Assembly (NCBI GenBank): GCA_963717215.1
Contig: CAVQVS010000008.1
Coordinates: forward strand, 248,001-312,000
DNA: 64,000 nucleotides
Direction: 5' to 3'
Origin: Roseiarcus sp963717215
Lineage (GTDB): Bacteria > Pseudomonadota > Alphaproteobacteria > Rhizobiales > Beijerinckiaceae
Of the stretch, positions 7,855-17,774 are shown one piece after another. The notes under the pieces are model-generated. The model was given only the letters and a program-made list of their open reading frames with translations, made no database searches and was not told where the DNA came from. The translations under genes were made by a program, and so were the position numbers. Each line of letters opens with the position of its first letter. Position 1 is the stretch's first letter.

Positions 7855-10800
7855 ATGAACGCCACAACTCGAGCGACGTTCGATGAGTTGCGCGACGGGT
7901 TCGCGAAGGCCAACCCAGGCCGGGACCCGCTGACGCCACCGGCGCAGGGGCTGTACGACCCGTCCAAAGAGCATGACTCGTGCGGCGTTGGCTTCGTCGC
8001 CGACATGAAGAACCGCAAGTCGCACGACATCCTCGAAAAAGGCCTTCAGATTCTCGTCAACCTCGACCACCGCGGCGCGGTGGGCGCGGATTCGTCGCTC
8101 GGCGACGGCTGCGGCGTGCTGACCCAAATCCCGCACGCGTTCTTCGCGCCGGAATGCGCGAAGCTCGGCTTCGAGCTGCCGGCGCAAGGCGACTATGCGA
8201 TCGGTCAGTTCTTCATGCCGCGGCGAAGCGAGGCCCGCAAGCAGGTGCAAGCGATCGTCGAGGAGGTTGTGGCGGCCGAGGGCCTGACCCTCCTTGGCTG
8301 GCGCGATGTGCCGGTCGACAATTCGGCGCTTGGCGAACGTGTCAAGGTCGTCGAGCCTGTGATGCAGCAGATTTTCGTCGGACGTCCAACCGGGCTCGAT
8401 AGCGAAGACGATTTTGAGCGGCGCCTCTATGTTGTGCGCAAGGTCGTCTCCAATCGCGTGGTTGCGATCGGGACGCCGGAGATCCTCGAATATTACCCGG
8501 TCTCGATGTCCGCACGAACCATCGTCTACAAGGGCATGGTGCTGGTGCGCCAGCTTGCGCCTTACTACCGCGACCTATTGGACCCGCGTTATGAAACCGC
8601 CCTGGCGCTGGTCCATCAACGCTTCGCGACCAACACGTTTCCATCCTGGCGTCTTGCGCACCCTTATCGAACAGTCGCGCACAATGGCGAAATCAACACG
8701 TTGCGGGGCAACGTCAATTGGATGGCGGCGCGTCAGGCGAGCGTCAACTCGGAGCTATTCGGCGCCGACATATCGAAGCTGTGGCCCATTTCTTACGAGG
8801 GCCAGTCGGACACCGCCTGCTTCGACAACGCGCTCGAGTTCCTCGTTCAGGGTGGCTATTCGCTCAGCCACGCGATGATGACGCTCATTCCGGAGGCCTG
8901 GGCCGGAAATCCGCTGATGGACGAGGAGCGACGCGCTTTCTACGAATATCACGCCGCGCTGATGGAGCCGTGGGACGGTCCTGCGGCGATGGCGTTCACG
9001 GACGGACGCCAGATCGGCGCGACGCTCGATCGCAACGGGCTCAGGCCCGCGCGCTATTTCGTTACCGATGACGACCTTGTCGTTCTAGCGTCGGAAATGG
9101 GCGTGCTGCCAGTGCCGGAAGAAAGCATCGTCGCCAAGTGGCGCCTGCAGCCCGGAAAGATGCTGCTCGTGGACCTTGAGCAGCACCGCATCGTCTCGGA
9201 TGCGGAAATCAAGCAGACGCTGTCGCGCGCTCAACCGTATAGCGCTTGGCTTCGCGAAGGCCAGATCGTTCTCGAAGACCTCAACCCTGTCGAGCCGCGC
9301 ACGTTGCGTACGGACGTGCCGCTGCTCGATCGCCAGCAGGCTTTCGGTTACACCCAGGAAGATCTGACGATCCTGCTCGCCCCGATGGCGACGACCGGCC
9401 AGGAAGCCGTCGGCTCAATGGGCACGGACACGCCGATCTCGGCGCTGTCTTCGAAGTCGAAGCTGCTTTACACGTACTTCAAGCAGAACTTCGCTCAGGT
9501 GACCAATCCGCCGATCGATCCGATCCGTGAAGAGCTGGTCATGAGCCTCGTCTCCTTCATCGGGCCGCGACCCAATTTGTTCGACCTTGACGGCGCGGCG
9601 AGACGCAAGCGCCTCGAAGTGCGCCAGCCAATCCTGACCAATGAGGACCTGGAGAAGATCCGCAGCATTGGTCATCTGGAAGATTCGTTCGACACCAGGA
9701 CCCTCGACATCACCTATCCGGTGAAAAAGGGGGGGGCCGGGATGAGCGACGCGCTCAGCCGCCTTTGCGAGCGTGCGGAATCCGCGGTTCATGGCAGGTA
9801 TAACATCATCATACTTTCCGATCGCATGGTGGGTCCGGATCGGATCCCGATTCCGGCCCTTCTGGCGACCGCGGCCGTTCATCATCATCTCATTCGCAAG
9901 GGCCTTCGAACCTCCGTCGGCCTCGTCGTCGAAACGGGTGAGGCGCGAGAGATCCACCACTTCGCATGTCTCGCGAGCTACGGCGCCGAAGCGATCAATC
10001 CTTATCTCGCGTTCGAGACTTTGACGGTGATGGCGAAGGATTTGCCGGAGCCGATCAGCGGCTATGAAGCGGTCAAGCGCTTCATCAAATCGGTCGACAA
10101 GGGCCTTCTCAAGGTCATGTCGAAAATGGGCATCTCTACCTACCAGTCTTACTGCGGCGCGCAGATCGTCGACGCCGTGGGCCTCTCACGCGCGTTCATC
10201 GACGAATTCTTCTTCGGCACCGCGACCTCGATTGAGGGCGCGGGCTTGGCCGAGATCGCGCAGGAAACCCAGCGCCGGCACGCGGATGCGTTTGGCCTCT
10301 CTCCGGTCCTGAGAACTGCGCTCGAAGTCGGCGGCGAATACGCTTATCGGGTGCGCGGAGAAACCCACAGCTGGACGCCAGAGACAGTCTCCCTTCTGCA
10401 GCACGCCGTTCGCGGCAACGCCCGCGACCGCTACGACGCCTTTGCCAAGGCGCTCAACGAGCAGAACGCACAATTGCTGACAATTCGCGGCCTCTTCCGA
10501 ATTAAGAGTGCAGAGGAGGACACGCGAACGTCTGTACCAATCGACGAGGTTGAACCGGCGGTTTCGATCGTCAAGCGCTTCTCGACCGGAGCGATGTCAT
10601 ATGGATCGATTTCGCGCGAGGCGCACACCACGCTCGCCATCGCAATGAATTGGATTGGCGGCAAATCAAACACCGGCGAGGGCGGTGAGGAGTCCGATCG
10701 CTACAAGCGGATGGCCAACGGCGATTCGATGCGCAGCGCCATCAAGCAGGTCGCCTCCGGTCGCTTCGGCGTGACGGCGGAATACCTCGTCAACTCGGAC

Positions 10801-12564
10801 ATGATGCAGATCAAGATGGCGCAAGGCGCAAAGCCTGGCGAAGGCGGACAATTGCCCGGTCATAAGGTCGACGCCGTGATCGCCAAGGTGCGCCACTCTA
10901 CCCAGGGCGTGGGCCTCATCTCGCCGCCCCCGCACCACGACATCTATTCGATCGAAGACTTGAAGCAGCTCGTCTACGACCTGAAGAACGTCAATCCAGA
11001 GGCGCTTGTTTCGGTAAAACTGGTGTCGGAGGTCGGAGTCGGCACGGTCGCAGCAGGCGTTGCGAAGTGCAAGGCAGACCACGTCACGATCTCCGGTTTC
11101 GAAGGCGGGACCGGGGCCTCTCCGCTGACCTCGATCAAACATGCCGGAAGTCCATGGGAGATCGGTCTCGCGGAGACGCACCAGACGCTGGTGATGAACG
11201 GCCTCAGATCCCGCATCGCCGTACAAGTCGACGGCGGTGTGCGCACCGGCCGCGACGTCGTAGTCGGGGCGCTTCTGGGCGCAGACGAGTTCGGTTTCGC
11301 CACTGCGCCGCTGATCGCCGCCGGCTGCATCATGATGCGCAAATGCCATCTGAACACGTGCCCGGTCGGGGTCGCGACGCAGGACCCGGTGCTGCGCAAG
11401 CGTTTTGTCGGCAAGCCGGAGCATGTCATCAACTATTTCTTCTTCGTGGCCGAAGAGGTGCGCGCGCTGATGGCCGAGCTTGGCTACCGCACGTTCGATG
11501 AGATGGTCGGCCAGCGACAAATGCTGGATCAGAAGAAACTCAATGAGCACGCCAAGTCGCAGGGGCTGGACTTTTCGAACCTGTTCTTCAAGCCGACACC
11601 CTGGCCGGAAGACACCATTCACCATAGCGTCGCTCAGGATCACGGGCTCGAAACCGTCCTCGACCGCCGCCTCATAGCCAATACGACAGAGGCCGTCGAA
11701 CGCGGCAAGCACGTGCGCCTCGACCTTTCCATTCGCAACTCCGATCGGTCGACCGGAGCCATGTTGTCGGGCGTCATAGCGAGGCGATACGGGAACGCCG
11801 GCCTGCGTGATGAAGCGATCCACGTCAAATTCAAGGGCACCGCGGGACAAAGCTTCGGCGCCTTCCTCACTAAGGGCGTGACGCTCGAGCTTGAGGGACA
11901 GGCGAACGACTATGTCGGCAAGGGATTGTCGGGCGGCCGCATTGTTGTCTATCCGCCTCAGGAGGCGAGAAAGCTGACGCCGGAGGCCTCGATCATCGTA
12001 GGCAACACCGTTCTTTATGGTGCGACCGCCGGGGAATGTTATTTCCGCGGCGTAGCGGGCGAGCGCTTCGGGGTGCGCAATTCCGGCGCGATCGCAGTCG
12101 TCGAGGGCACCGGCGATCATGGCTGCGAATACATGACCGGCGGGGTCATCGTGGTCATCGGCGAGACGGGGCGCAACTTCGCTGCGGGCATGTCGGGCGG
12201 CATCGCCTACGTCCTCGACGAGGGTGGCACGTTCGCCGAGCGATGTAACTTGGCGATGGTCGAGCTCAATCCGGTCGCTGCCGAGGAGGAGGTCATGCAG
12301 CGCCATATGCATTCCGGCGGCGATCTGGAGCACCACGGCAGAGTCGACGTGATGAGCGACATGAGCCGATTCGACGCCGAGCGCCTGCATCAGTTGATCG
12401 TCAATCACGCGCGCCACACCGGTTCAACTCGCGCACGGGGCATTCTTGAGGACTGGGATGCTTATCTGCCGAAATTTCGCAAGGTGATGCCGGTCGAGTA
12501 TCGCCGCGCGCTGGCTGAACTCGCAGCGCAAAGCGGTCCGCAGATGCTTGTCGCTGGGGAGTGA
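7855..12564 (+). CDS. gltB: Glutamate synthase (NADPH) large subunit
   Basis: 1569 residues, full length. With GltD it makes two glutamates from glutamine and 2-oxoglutarate in the cytoplasm, the assimilation half of the GS-GOGAT cycle. Residues 1-42 are a propeptide; mature protein should begin at Cys43 in DSCGVGFVADMK, the N-terminal nucleophile of the class II amidotransferase domain. The FMN-binding synthase domain contains the 3Fe-4S cysteines in CIMMRKCHLNTCPVG (residues ~1160-1175), and the C-terminal GXGXG beta-helix domain has GEGGQLPGHK before it and repeats such as GLSGGRIVVYP and GMSGGIAYVLDEGG. gltD follows 192 bases downstream. Confidence 0.98.
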   Translation: MNATTRATFDELRDGFAKANPGRDPLTPPAQGLYDPSKEHDSCGVGFVADMKNRKSHDILEKGLQILVNLDHRGAVGADSSLGDGCGVLTQIPHAFFAPECAKLGFELPAQGDYAIGQFFMPRRSEARKQVQAIVEEVVAAEGLTLLGWRDVPVDNSALGERVKVVEPVMQQIFVGRPTGLDSEDDFERRLYVVRKVVSNRVVAIGTPEILEYYPVSMSARTIVYKGMVLVRQLAPYYRDLLDPRYETALALVHQRFATNTFPSWRLAHPYRTVAHNGEINTLRGNVNWMAARQASVNSELFGADISKLWPISYEGQSDTACFDNALEFLVQGGYSLSHAMMTLIPEAWAGNPLMDEERRAFYEYHAALMEPWDGPAAMAFTDGRQIGATLDRNGLRPARYFVTDDDLVVLASEMGVLPVPEESIVAKWRLQPGKMLLVDLEQHRIVSDAEIKQTLSRAQPYSAWLREGQIVLEDLNPVEPRTLRTDVPLLDRQQAFGYTQEDLTILLAPMATTGQEAVGSMGTDTPISALSSKSKLLYTYFKQNFAQVTNPPIDPIREELVMSLVSFIGPRPNLFDLDGAARRKRLEVRQPILTNEDLEKIRSIGHLEDSFDTRTLDITYPVKKGGAGMSDALSRLCERAESAVHGRYNIIILSDRMVGPDRIPIPALLATAAVHHHLIRKGLRTSVGLVVETGEAREIHHFACLASYGAEAINPYLAFETLTVMAKDLPEPISGYEAVKRFIKSVDKGLLKVMSKMGISTYQSYCGAQIVDAVGLSRAFIDEFFFGTATSIEGAGLAEIAQETQRRHADAFGLSPVLRTALEVGGEYAYRVRGETHSWTPETVSLLQHAVRGNARDRYDAFAKALNEQNAQLLTIRGLFRIKSAEEDTRTSVPIDEVEPAVSIVKRFSTGAMSYGSISREAHTTLAIAMNWIGGKSNTGEGGEESDRYKRMANGDSMRSAIKQVASGRFGVTAEYLVNSDMMQIKMAQGAKPGEGGQLPGHKVDAVIAKVRHSTQGVGLISPPPHHDIYSIEDLKQLVYDLKNVNPEALVSVKLVSEVGVGTVAAGVAKCKADHVTISGFEGGTGASPLTSIKHAGSPWEIGLAETHQTLVMNGLRSRIAVQVDGGVRTGRDVVVGALLGADEFGFATAPLIAAGCIMMRKCHLNTCPVGVATQDPVLRKRFVGKPEHVINYFFFVAEEVRALMAELGYRTFDEMVGQRQMLDQKKLNEHAKSQGLDFSNLFFKPTPWPEDTIHHSVAQDHGLETVLDRRLIANTTEAVERGKHVRLDLSIRNSDRSTGAMLSGVIARRYGNAGLRDEAIHVKFKGTAGQSFGAFLTKGVTLELEGQANDYVGKGLSGGRIVVYPPQEARKLTPEASIIVGNTVLYGATAGECYFRGVAGERFGVRNSGAIAVVEGTGDHGCEYMTGGVIVVIGETGRNFAAGMSGGIAYVLDEGGTFAERCNLAMVELNPVAAEEEVMQRHMHSGGDLEHHGRVDVMSDMSRFDAERLHQLIVNHARHTGSTRARGILEDWDAYLPKFRKVMPVEYRRALAELAAQSGPQMLVAGE

Positions 12565-12756
12565 ACCATCCCGGCGGTGACCTTCGCCGATCGTCATGGT
12601 GCTAGCCGCGCGTAATTGCGGCCGACCGTCTGTCGGAACAGCCACCCAAGATCGACGCGGCAAAGTTCTTGCAAGATAAAGTTGGCGCGGTATTGAAGCG
12701 GACCGGGGGCTCCGCGCGCGATATCGGGAGCGACGACACGGCTCTAGGGTACCAAG

Positions 12757-14176
12757 ATGGGCAAGGTCACGGGGTTTTTAGAGATCGATCGCGCGGACCG
12801 GCGTTATGCGCCGGCCTCCGACCGAATCCGCCACTATCGCGAGTTTATGCTGCCGTTGAGTGAGGAGGCTACGCGCAATCAGGCGTCGCGCTGCATGAAT
12901 TGCGGCATCCCCTATTGTCACATCGGCTGTCCGGTCAACAACCAGATCCCTGACTGGAACGACCTTGCATACCGGGGCGACTGGGCCGAAGCCGCGCGCA
13001 ATCTGCTCTCGACCAACAACTTCCCGGAAGTCACCGGGCGTGTATGTCCGGCGCCGTGCGAAGCGTCCTGTACTCTGAACATCCAGGACTCGCCGGTCAC
13101 GATCAAGACCATCGAATGCGCGATTATCGACCGCGCATATTCTGAAGGCTGGATCAAACCGGAGCCTGCGGCTCATAAAACGGACAAGAAGATCGCGATT
13201 GTGGGTTCCGGTCCCGCGGGTCTCGCTTGCGCCCAGCAGCTCGCGCGTGCTGGCCATGACGTTCATGTCTACGAGAAGAACGGCAAAGCCGGCGGTCTCT
13301 TGCGCTACGGGATTCCCGATTTCAAGCTTGAGAAGCGGCACATCGACCGCCGGGTCAAGCAGATGGAGGCCGAAGGCGTCACGTTCCACTATGACGCTCA
13401 CATCGGCGTGACGGTTATGGGGCAAAGCCTTGTCGAAGAATACGACGCGATTGCGCTCGCGGGCGGATCCGAAGTCGTCTCGCGACCTGCCCGTTCCGGG
13501 CCGCGACCTCGACGGCGTTCATTTCGCCATGGAGTTTCTGCCGCAACAGAACCGTCGCGTCTCAAACGAGCCTATCGGGACGAACGCCTCCATCGTCGCG
13601 GCCGGCAAGCGGGTCGTGGTCATCGGCGGCGGCGACACTGGCTCGGACTGTATCGGAACCTCGATCCGTCAGGGCGCTCTCAAGGTGACCCAGCTCGAGA
13701 TCATGCCTATGCCGCCGAAGCAAGAGGACAAGATGCTGACCTGGCCGAATTGGCCCTTGAAGCTTCGCACCTCCTCCAGCCACGAAGAGGGCGCCGAGCG
13801 CGATTTCGCAGTGAATACCGTCGCCTTCGAGGGCGATAGCGGCGTGGTCACCGGTCTTCAGTGCGTGCGAATCGATGAGAAGATGAAGCCGATCGCTGGT
13901 ACAGAGTTCACTTTGCCCGCTGACCTCGTTCTCCTCGCGATGGGCTTCGTGTCGCCAGTCAAGGACGGCCTTCTTGCCGAACTAGGCGTGTCGCTGGATC
14001 CACGGGGTAACGTGCTCGCGGACACGAAGAAATACGTCGCCTCAAAATCCAAGGTTTTTGCTTGCGGCGACATGCGCCGCGGCCAGTCGCTCGTGGTGTG
14101 GGCCATCCGGGAAGGCCGACAATGCGCAGCGGCGATCGACGAGGCCCTAATGGGCTCGACGGTCTTGCCGAGGTAG
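12757..14176 (+). CDS. gltD: Glutamate synthase small subunit (single frameshift)
   Basis: The FAD- and NADPH-binding subunit feeding electrons to GltB. Frame one (12757 to ~13484) encodes the N-terminal iron-sulfur part (CMNCGIPYCHIGCPV, VCPAPCEASC) and the FAD fold GSGPAGLACAQQ. The rest, including the NADPH fold VVVIGGGDTGSDCIG and the closing CGDMRRGQSLVVWAIREGRQ, is in another frame from ~13484 to 14176. The break falls after ALAGGSEVVSR, where one extra base would rejoin SRDLPVPGRDLDGVHFA. Combined length (~473 residues) is normal for GltD. Because the enzyme is central and both halves are fully conserved, a one-base sequence error is more likely than a true pseudogene. Confidence 0.9.
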
Positions 14177-14316
14177 CGGTAGAATAGGATGCGTTGGTTC
14201 AAGGTATAGCGGTCATAGCGCCGCATCCCCGAGAACATCGAAGTGTGGCGACCGAGCGATAAGCGTCAAAGGCGCAGATCTTGATCGCCGATTGCCAATG
14301 ACCCTCTATCGGCGCC

Positions 14317-15018
14317 TCATGCCGGAATGCGCTCCTCGTTTGGCGAGGGCTCTCGCAGCACGTATCCGCGGCCCCAGACTGTCTCAATGTAGTTTCGCCC
14401 GCTCGACGCCGTCGCCAGTTTCTTGCGCAATTTGCAAATGAAAACGTCAATGATTTTGAGTTCCGGCTCATCCATGCCGCCGTAGAGGTGGTTGAGAAAC
14501 ATCTCCTTGGTCAGCGTCGTGCCCTTGCGCAACGAGAGCAGTTCCAGCATCTGATACTCTTTGCCAGTCAGATGCACCCGCGCTCCGTCGACTTCCACCG
14601 TCTTCTGATCGAGGTTGACCGTGAGGTCGCCGGTAATAATGACCGACTGCGCGTGTCCTTTCGAACGGCGCACGATCGCGTGGATCCGGGCGACCAGTTC
14701 GTCCTTGTGGAACGGCTTGGTCAGATAGTCATCGGCGCCATGGCCAAGTCCTTTGACCTTGTCCTCGATGCCGGCCATCCCGGAGAGGATCAGAATAGGC
14801 GTCTTTATCTTTGTGACCCTGAGCGAGCGCAGCACCTCGTAGCCAGACATGTCGGGCAGGTTGAGATCGAGCAAAATGATGTCGTAATCGTAAAGCTTGC
14901 CGAGATCGATGCCTTCTTCGCCGAGGTCCGTGACGTAAACATTGAAGTTCTCCGACTTCAACATCAATTCAATGCTTTGCGCGGTCGCCGTATCGTCTTC
15001 GATCAAAAGTACCCGCAT
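14317..15018 (-). CDS. ctrA: Cell-cycle master response regulator CtrA
   Basis: 233 residues, an OmpR/PhoB-type regulator. The receiver domain (1-~120) has the acidic pair ED at 7-8 and the phospho-acceptor D51 in DIILLDLNLPD; the DNA-binding winged helix (~130-225) has DEPELKIIDVFICKLRKKL and YIETVWGRGYVL. These are hallmark CtrA sequences. In alphaproteobacteria it controls cell division, DNA methylation and flagellar genes and blocks replication initiation, under CckA-ChpT phosphorelay. It is divergent from fliJ, a likely target. The shared upstream region holds six GANTC methylation sites. Confidence 0.97.
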   Translation of the reverse strand: MRVLLIEDDTATAQSIELMLKSENFNVYVTDLGEEGIDLGKLYDYDIILLDLNLPDMSGYEVLRSLRVTKIKTPILILSGMAGIEDKVKGLGHGADDYLTKPFHKDELVARIHAIVRRSKGHAQSVIITGDLTVNLDQKTVEVDGARVHLTGKEYQMLELLSLRKGTTLTKEMFLNHLYGGMDEPELKIIDVFICKLRKKLATASSGRNYIETVWGRGYVLREPSPNEERIPA

Positions 15019-15106
15019 GTTAGGCTCCCCGCCTCGCCCGTCGCTTCATGACCGCGGTTATGTACGTCGCGCTCGTGCCCGAACTTCGCTGGTGCGATCT
15101 TGGGCC

Positions 15107-15394
15107 GATTCGAATTGAACACTGACTGTCATTGGTTAACAAACCGTGATTCATTTGCGCAAGCCCCTTGACCCTATGCCGCGTGATATTAGTAACAATT
15201 TGATAAGAAAGAGTATTTGGCAGGAGTAAAAATTAACGTATCACATCAACAAACGCATCTAACAGATTCTTTGGACTCACGCTTCGCCGACGGGGCTGAA
15301 AGGCTACGCCCCGCGGGGGAATACCGGGGGAGGATTGTGTGGTCCTTCCACCACGCGCCTCGACTCGATTGTTAATGAACCGCGTAAATGAATC
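15107..15394. promoter_or_regulatory. ctrA-fliJ divergent control region with clustered GANTC sites
   Basis: The 574-base gap between ctrA and fliJ holds no gene. Within it GANTC, the CcrM methylation site, occurs six times: 15107, 15148, 15265, 15274, 15362 and 15390. About one would be expected by chance in this length. TTAAC/TTAA half-sites typical of CtrA boxes (15135-15139, 15232-15236, 15372-15375) are present, but none forms a perfect TTAA-N7-TTAA. In Caulobacter, ctrA is controlled by CcrM methylation and by CtrA itself, so the arrangement fits the same logic. The stretch is also A+T-rich. Confidence 0.55.
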
Positions 15395-15592
15395 GCTAAC
15401 GTCCTCAATCGCAGGCGTCCTTCGCCGCTCGTCCGAGCCGAATATCGGGTTTGCAGCCGAGCCGACTGACCCCGCCGTCCTGTGACGTAAGAAAGCAGAA
15501 ACCTTCGTCATGCATCGTCCCACCCGTCTCGTAGTCGTGACCAGGGGACCGTGACGTCCTCGCACGTTTGAGTTGCTAAGGAGTCTGCCGGA

Positions 15593-15961
15593 ATGAAGTC
15601 GCGGGACACGCTTATCCGTCTGAAGCGCTTTCAACTTGAGGAGAAGCGCCGCCGGGTCGGGCAGATCGAGATGATGCTGGCCGAGTTCACCCGCATGATC
15701 GGCGACCTCGATCGTGAAATCGCCAATGAAGAGAAGCGCGCCGGCATCGCCGACCCCACCCACTTCGCCTATCCGACCTACGCGCGGGCAACATCGGTTA
15801 GGCGCGACAACCTCAAGAGTTCGATCGCCGAGCTTCTGGGTCAGATCGAGGACGCGAAGGCCGCGCAGGAAGAAGCCGAGAGCGAACTCCTCAAATTCGA
15901 GACGCTAGAGGTGCGAGACAAAACCAACGATCGCTTGGCCGAGGCCGTAGCGCGCGCCTAA
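15593..15961 (+). CDS. fliJ: Flagellar export chaperone FliJ
   Basis: 122 residues, almost entirely charged heptad-rich alpha-helix, as expected for FliJ, the coiled-coil protein that sits in the FliI ATPase ring and escorts substrates to the flagellar export gate. The start MKSRDTLIRLKRFQLEEKRR is characteristic of alphaproteobacterial FliJ. An AAGGAG ribosome site precedes the ATG. fliJ beside ctrA, without the rest of the flagellar cluster, is a common arrangement in Hyphomicrobiales. No other flagellar gene is in the window. Confidence 0.85.
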   Translation: MKSRDTLIRLKRFQLEEKRRRVGQIEMMLAEFTRMIGDLDREIANEEKRAGIADPTHFAYPTYARATSVRRDNLKSSIAELLGQIEDAKAAQEEAESELLKFETLEVRDKTNDRLAEAVARA

Positions 15962-16186
15962 CGCGGCCGCGTTCATCAGGGGCCTTTGCGCTTCTACCCT
16001 TCTTGCTGGGCTAGCCCTTAGCGCCCTTGAGACTTTTCGCGTAGTTTGCACCCTCCCATATGCGTTGCGGCTCGAAGGCCGATGATCTAAGTCTGTCGCG
16101 GCAGCAGCGATCTGCTGTCGCTGCGCGGAGCACGCTCCGAGTGAAAGCTTGCTGTACCTCAGATCTAGGGTGTCGGGGGAAGTTTG

Positions 16187-17314
16187 ATGCTGATCGGAGT
16201 TCCTGCCGAAACCGACCCCGCTGAAATGCGTGTTGCCGCCACCCCGGAGACGGTCAGGAAATTCGCAGGCCTCGGGGCGGATGTCTCGGTCGAGCATGGA
16301 GCGGGCGCGAAAGCCGGATTTCCAGACGCCGAATACCAATCAGCAGGCGCCCGGCTCGTCTCGGCCGAGGAAGCGCTCGGCGCCGATCTGGTATTGAAGG
16401 TTCGCCGGCCGAAGGGCGACGAAACTCCCCGCCTCAAGTCTGATGCGGTCGTGATCGCGACGATGGACCCCTACGAACACCGCGAGGCGATCGAGGCAAT
16501 AGCAAAGGCCGGAGTCGCGGCCTTCGCCATGGAGCTTCTCCCGCGCATCACCCGCGCCCAGTCGATGGACGTGCTGTCGAGCCAAGCAAACCTCGCTGGC
16601 TATCGCGCGGTGATCGACGCCGCGGCCGAATACGGTCGGGCCTTCCCGATGATGATGACTCCCGCCGGCACCGTTCCGGCCGCGAAGCTGTTCGTCATGG
16701 GCGTCGGCGTCGCCGGCCTGCAGGCGATCGCCACCGGCCGGCGCCTCGGCGCCGTGGTCACGGCGACCGACGTACGACCGGCGACCAAAGAGCAGGTCGA
16801 GTCCCTGGGGGCGAAGTTCGTCGCGGTCGAAGACGAGGAATTCAAGCAGGCCGAAACCGCGGGCGGCTACGCCAAGGAAATGTCGGATGCCTACAAGGCG
16901 AAGCAGGCCGATCTCATCGCCACGCATATCGCCAAACAGGACATCGTCATCACTACCGCGCTGATTCCCGGCCGCCCAGCGCCGCGTCTCGTCACCGCTG
17001 ACATGGTCAAGTCCATGCGCCCTGGCTCGGTTATCGTTGATCTTGCCGTCGAGCGCGGGGGAAATTGCGAGCTCGCGCGGGACGGCGAGATGGTGTCCAG
17101 CGACAACGGCGTCAAGATCGTCGGTTATTCCAACGTCACCCGGATCCCGTCCTCGGCTTCGGCGCTCTACGCGCGCAACCTTTACGCCTTCGCCGAAACG
17201 TTGATCGACAAGGCGAACAAGTCGCTCGCCGTCAACTGGGACGACGAACTGGTGAAGGCGACATGCCTGACCCGCAGCGGCGCGATTGTTCACCCGAATT
17301 TCATGCCGAAATAG
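16187..17314 (+). CDS. pntAA: NAD(P) transhydrogenase subunit alpha 1 (PntAA)
   Basis: 375 residues, the soluble NAD(H)-binding domain I of the proton-translocating transhydrogenase, which makes NADPH from NADH using the proton gradient. It begins MLIGVPAETDPAEMRVAATP; the NAD fold is around residues 165-240 (KLFVMGVGVAGLQAIATGRR, VVTATDVRP). I chose the ATG at 16187 rather than the TTG at 16184 because TCGGGGGA lies at suitable spacing. The alpha subunit is split into two genes here, as usual in alphaproteobacteria, followed by pntAB 32 bases on. Confidence 0.95.
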   Translation: MLIGVPAETDPAEMRVAATPETVRKFAGLGADVSVEHGAGAKAGFPDAEYQSAGARLVSAEEALGADLVLKVRRPKGDETPRLKSDAVVIATMDPYEHREAIEAIAKAGVAAFAMELLPRITRAQSMDVLSSQANLAGYRAVIDAAAEYGRAFPMMMTPAGTVPAAKLFVMGVGVAGLQAIATGRRLGAVVTATDVRPATKEQVESLGAKFVAVEDEEFKQAETAGGYAKEMSDAYKAKQADLIATHIAKQDIVITTALIPGRPAPRLVTADMVKSMRPGSVIVDLAVERGGNCELARDGEMVSSDNGVKIVGYSNVTRIPSSASALYARNLYAFAETLIDKANKSLAVNWDDELVKATCLTRSGAIVHPNFMPK

Positions 17315-17346
17315 ACGCTTGCGCGCTGTCAGCGCCGGAGAGCCCA

Positions 17347-17769
17347 ATGGACAACATTGACGCCGCGATCGAAAAACTCCGAGCCGCCGCCGACGCCGCG
17401 CGGCAGGCCGCTCAGGCGGCGCAGACCTATAGCGACCAGCTTGCAGCGGCTGGCCACGCCGCCTCTGGCGGGGCGATCGATCCGTTCGTGTTCAGGCTGG
17501 CGATCTTCGCGCTCGCGGTCTTCGTCGGCTATTATGTCGTCTGGTCGGTGACGCCAGCGCTGCATACGCCGCTGATGTCCGAGACCAACGCCATTTCGTC
17601 GGTCATCGTTGTTGGGGCCCTCCTGTCGGTCGGGGTCGCGGCTGTCGACAGCGGATCGGGATTTGCACGGCTGGTCGGCTTTATCGCGCTTATCCTCGCG
17701 TCGATAAACATCTTCGGCGGCTTTCTGGTCACCGAGCGCATGCTGGCGATGTACAAGAAGAAGGGCTGA
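17347..17769 (+). CDS. pntAB: NAD(P) transhydrogenase subunit alpha 2 (PntAB)
   Basis: 140 residues, the membrane part of the split alpha subunit. A hydrophilic alanine-rich helix (residues 1-~45) is followed by three to four hydrophobic segments starting FRLAIFALAVFVGYYVVWSV, with TPLMSETNAISSVIVVGAL in the middle, the conserved proton-channel helix. The ATG at 17347 is preceded by GGAGAG. A longer upstream frame overlapping pntAA is an artefact. It lies between pntAA and pntB and ends five bases before pntB, so translation is probably coupled. Confidence 0.92.
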   Translation: MDNIDAAIEKLRAAADAARQAAQAAQTYSDQLAAAGHAASGGAIDPFVFRLAIFALAVFVGYYVVWSVTPALHTPLMSETNAISSVIVVGALLSVGVAAVDSGSGFARLVGFIALILASINIFGGFLVTERMLAMYKKKG

Positions 17770-17774
17770 CGCCG

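Noticed and set aside
10666..12417. 583-codon open frame opposite gltB, and a similar 632-codon frame opposite dnaE2 (23776-25674)
   Set aside because: Both mirror highly conserved coding sequence; their translations are rich in Arg, His and Asp and match no protein family.
15107..15394. Perfect CtrA boxes (TTAA-N7-TTAA)
   Set aside because: Only half-sites such as TTAAC were found; none has the second TTAA at the right spacing.
15960..15973. AACGCGGCCGCGTT palindrome after fliJ as a terminator
   Set aside because: Perfect palindrome but with no loop and no T-run; more likely chance in GC-rich DNA.
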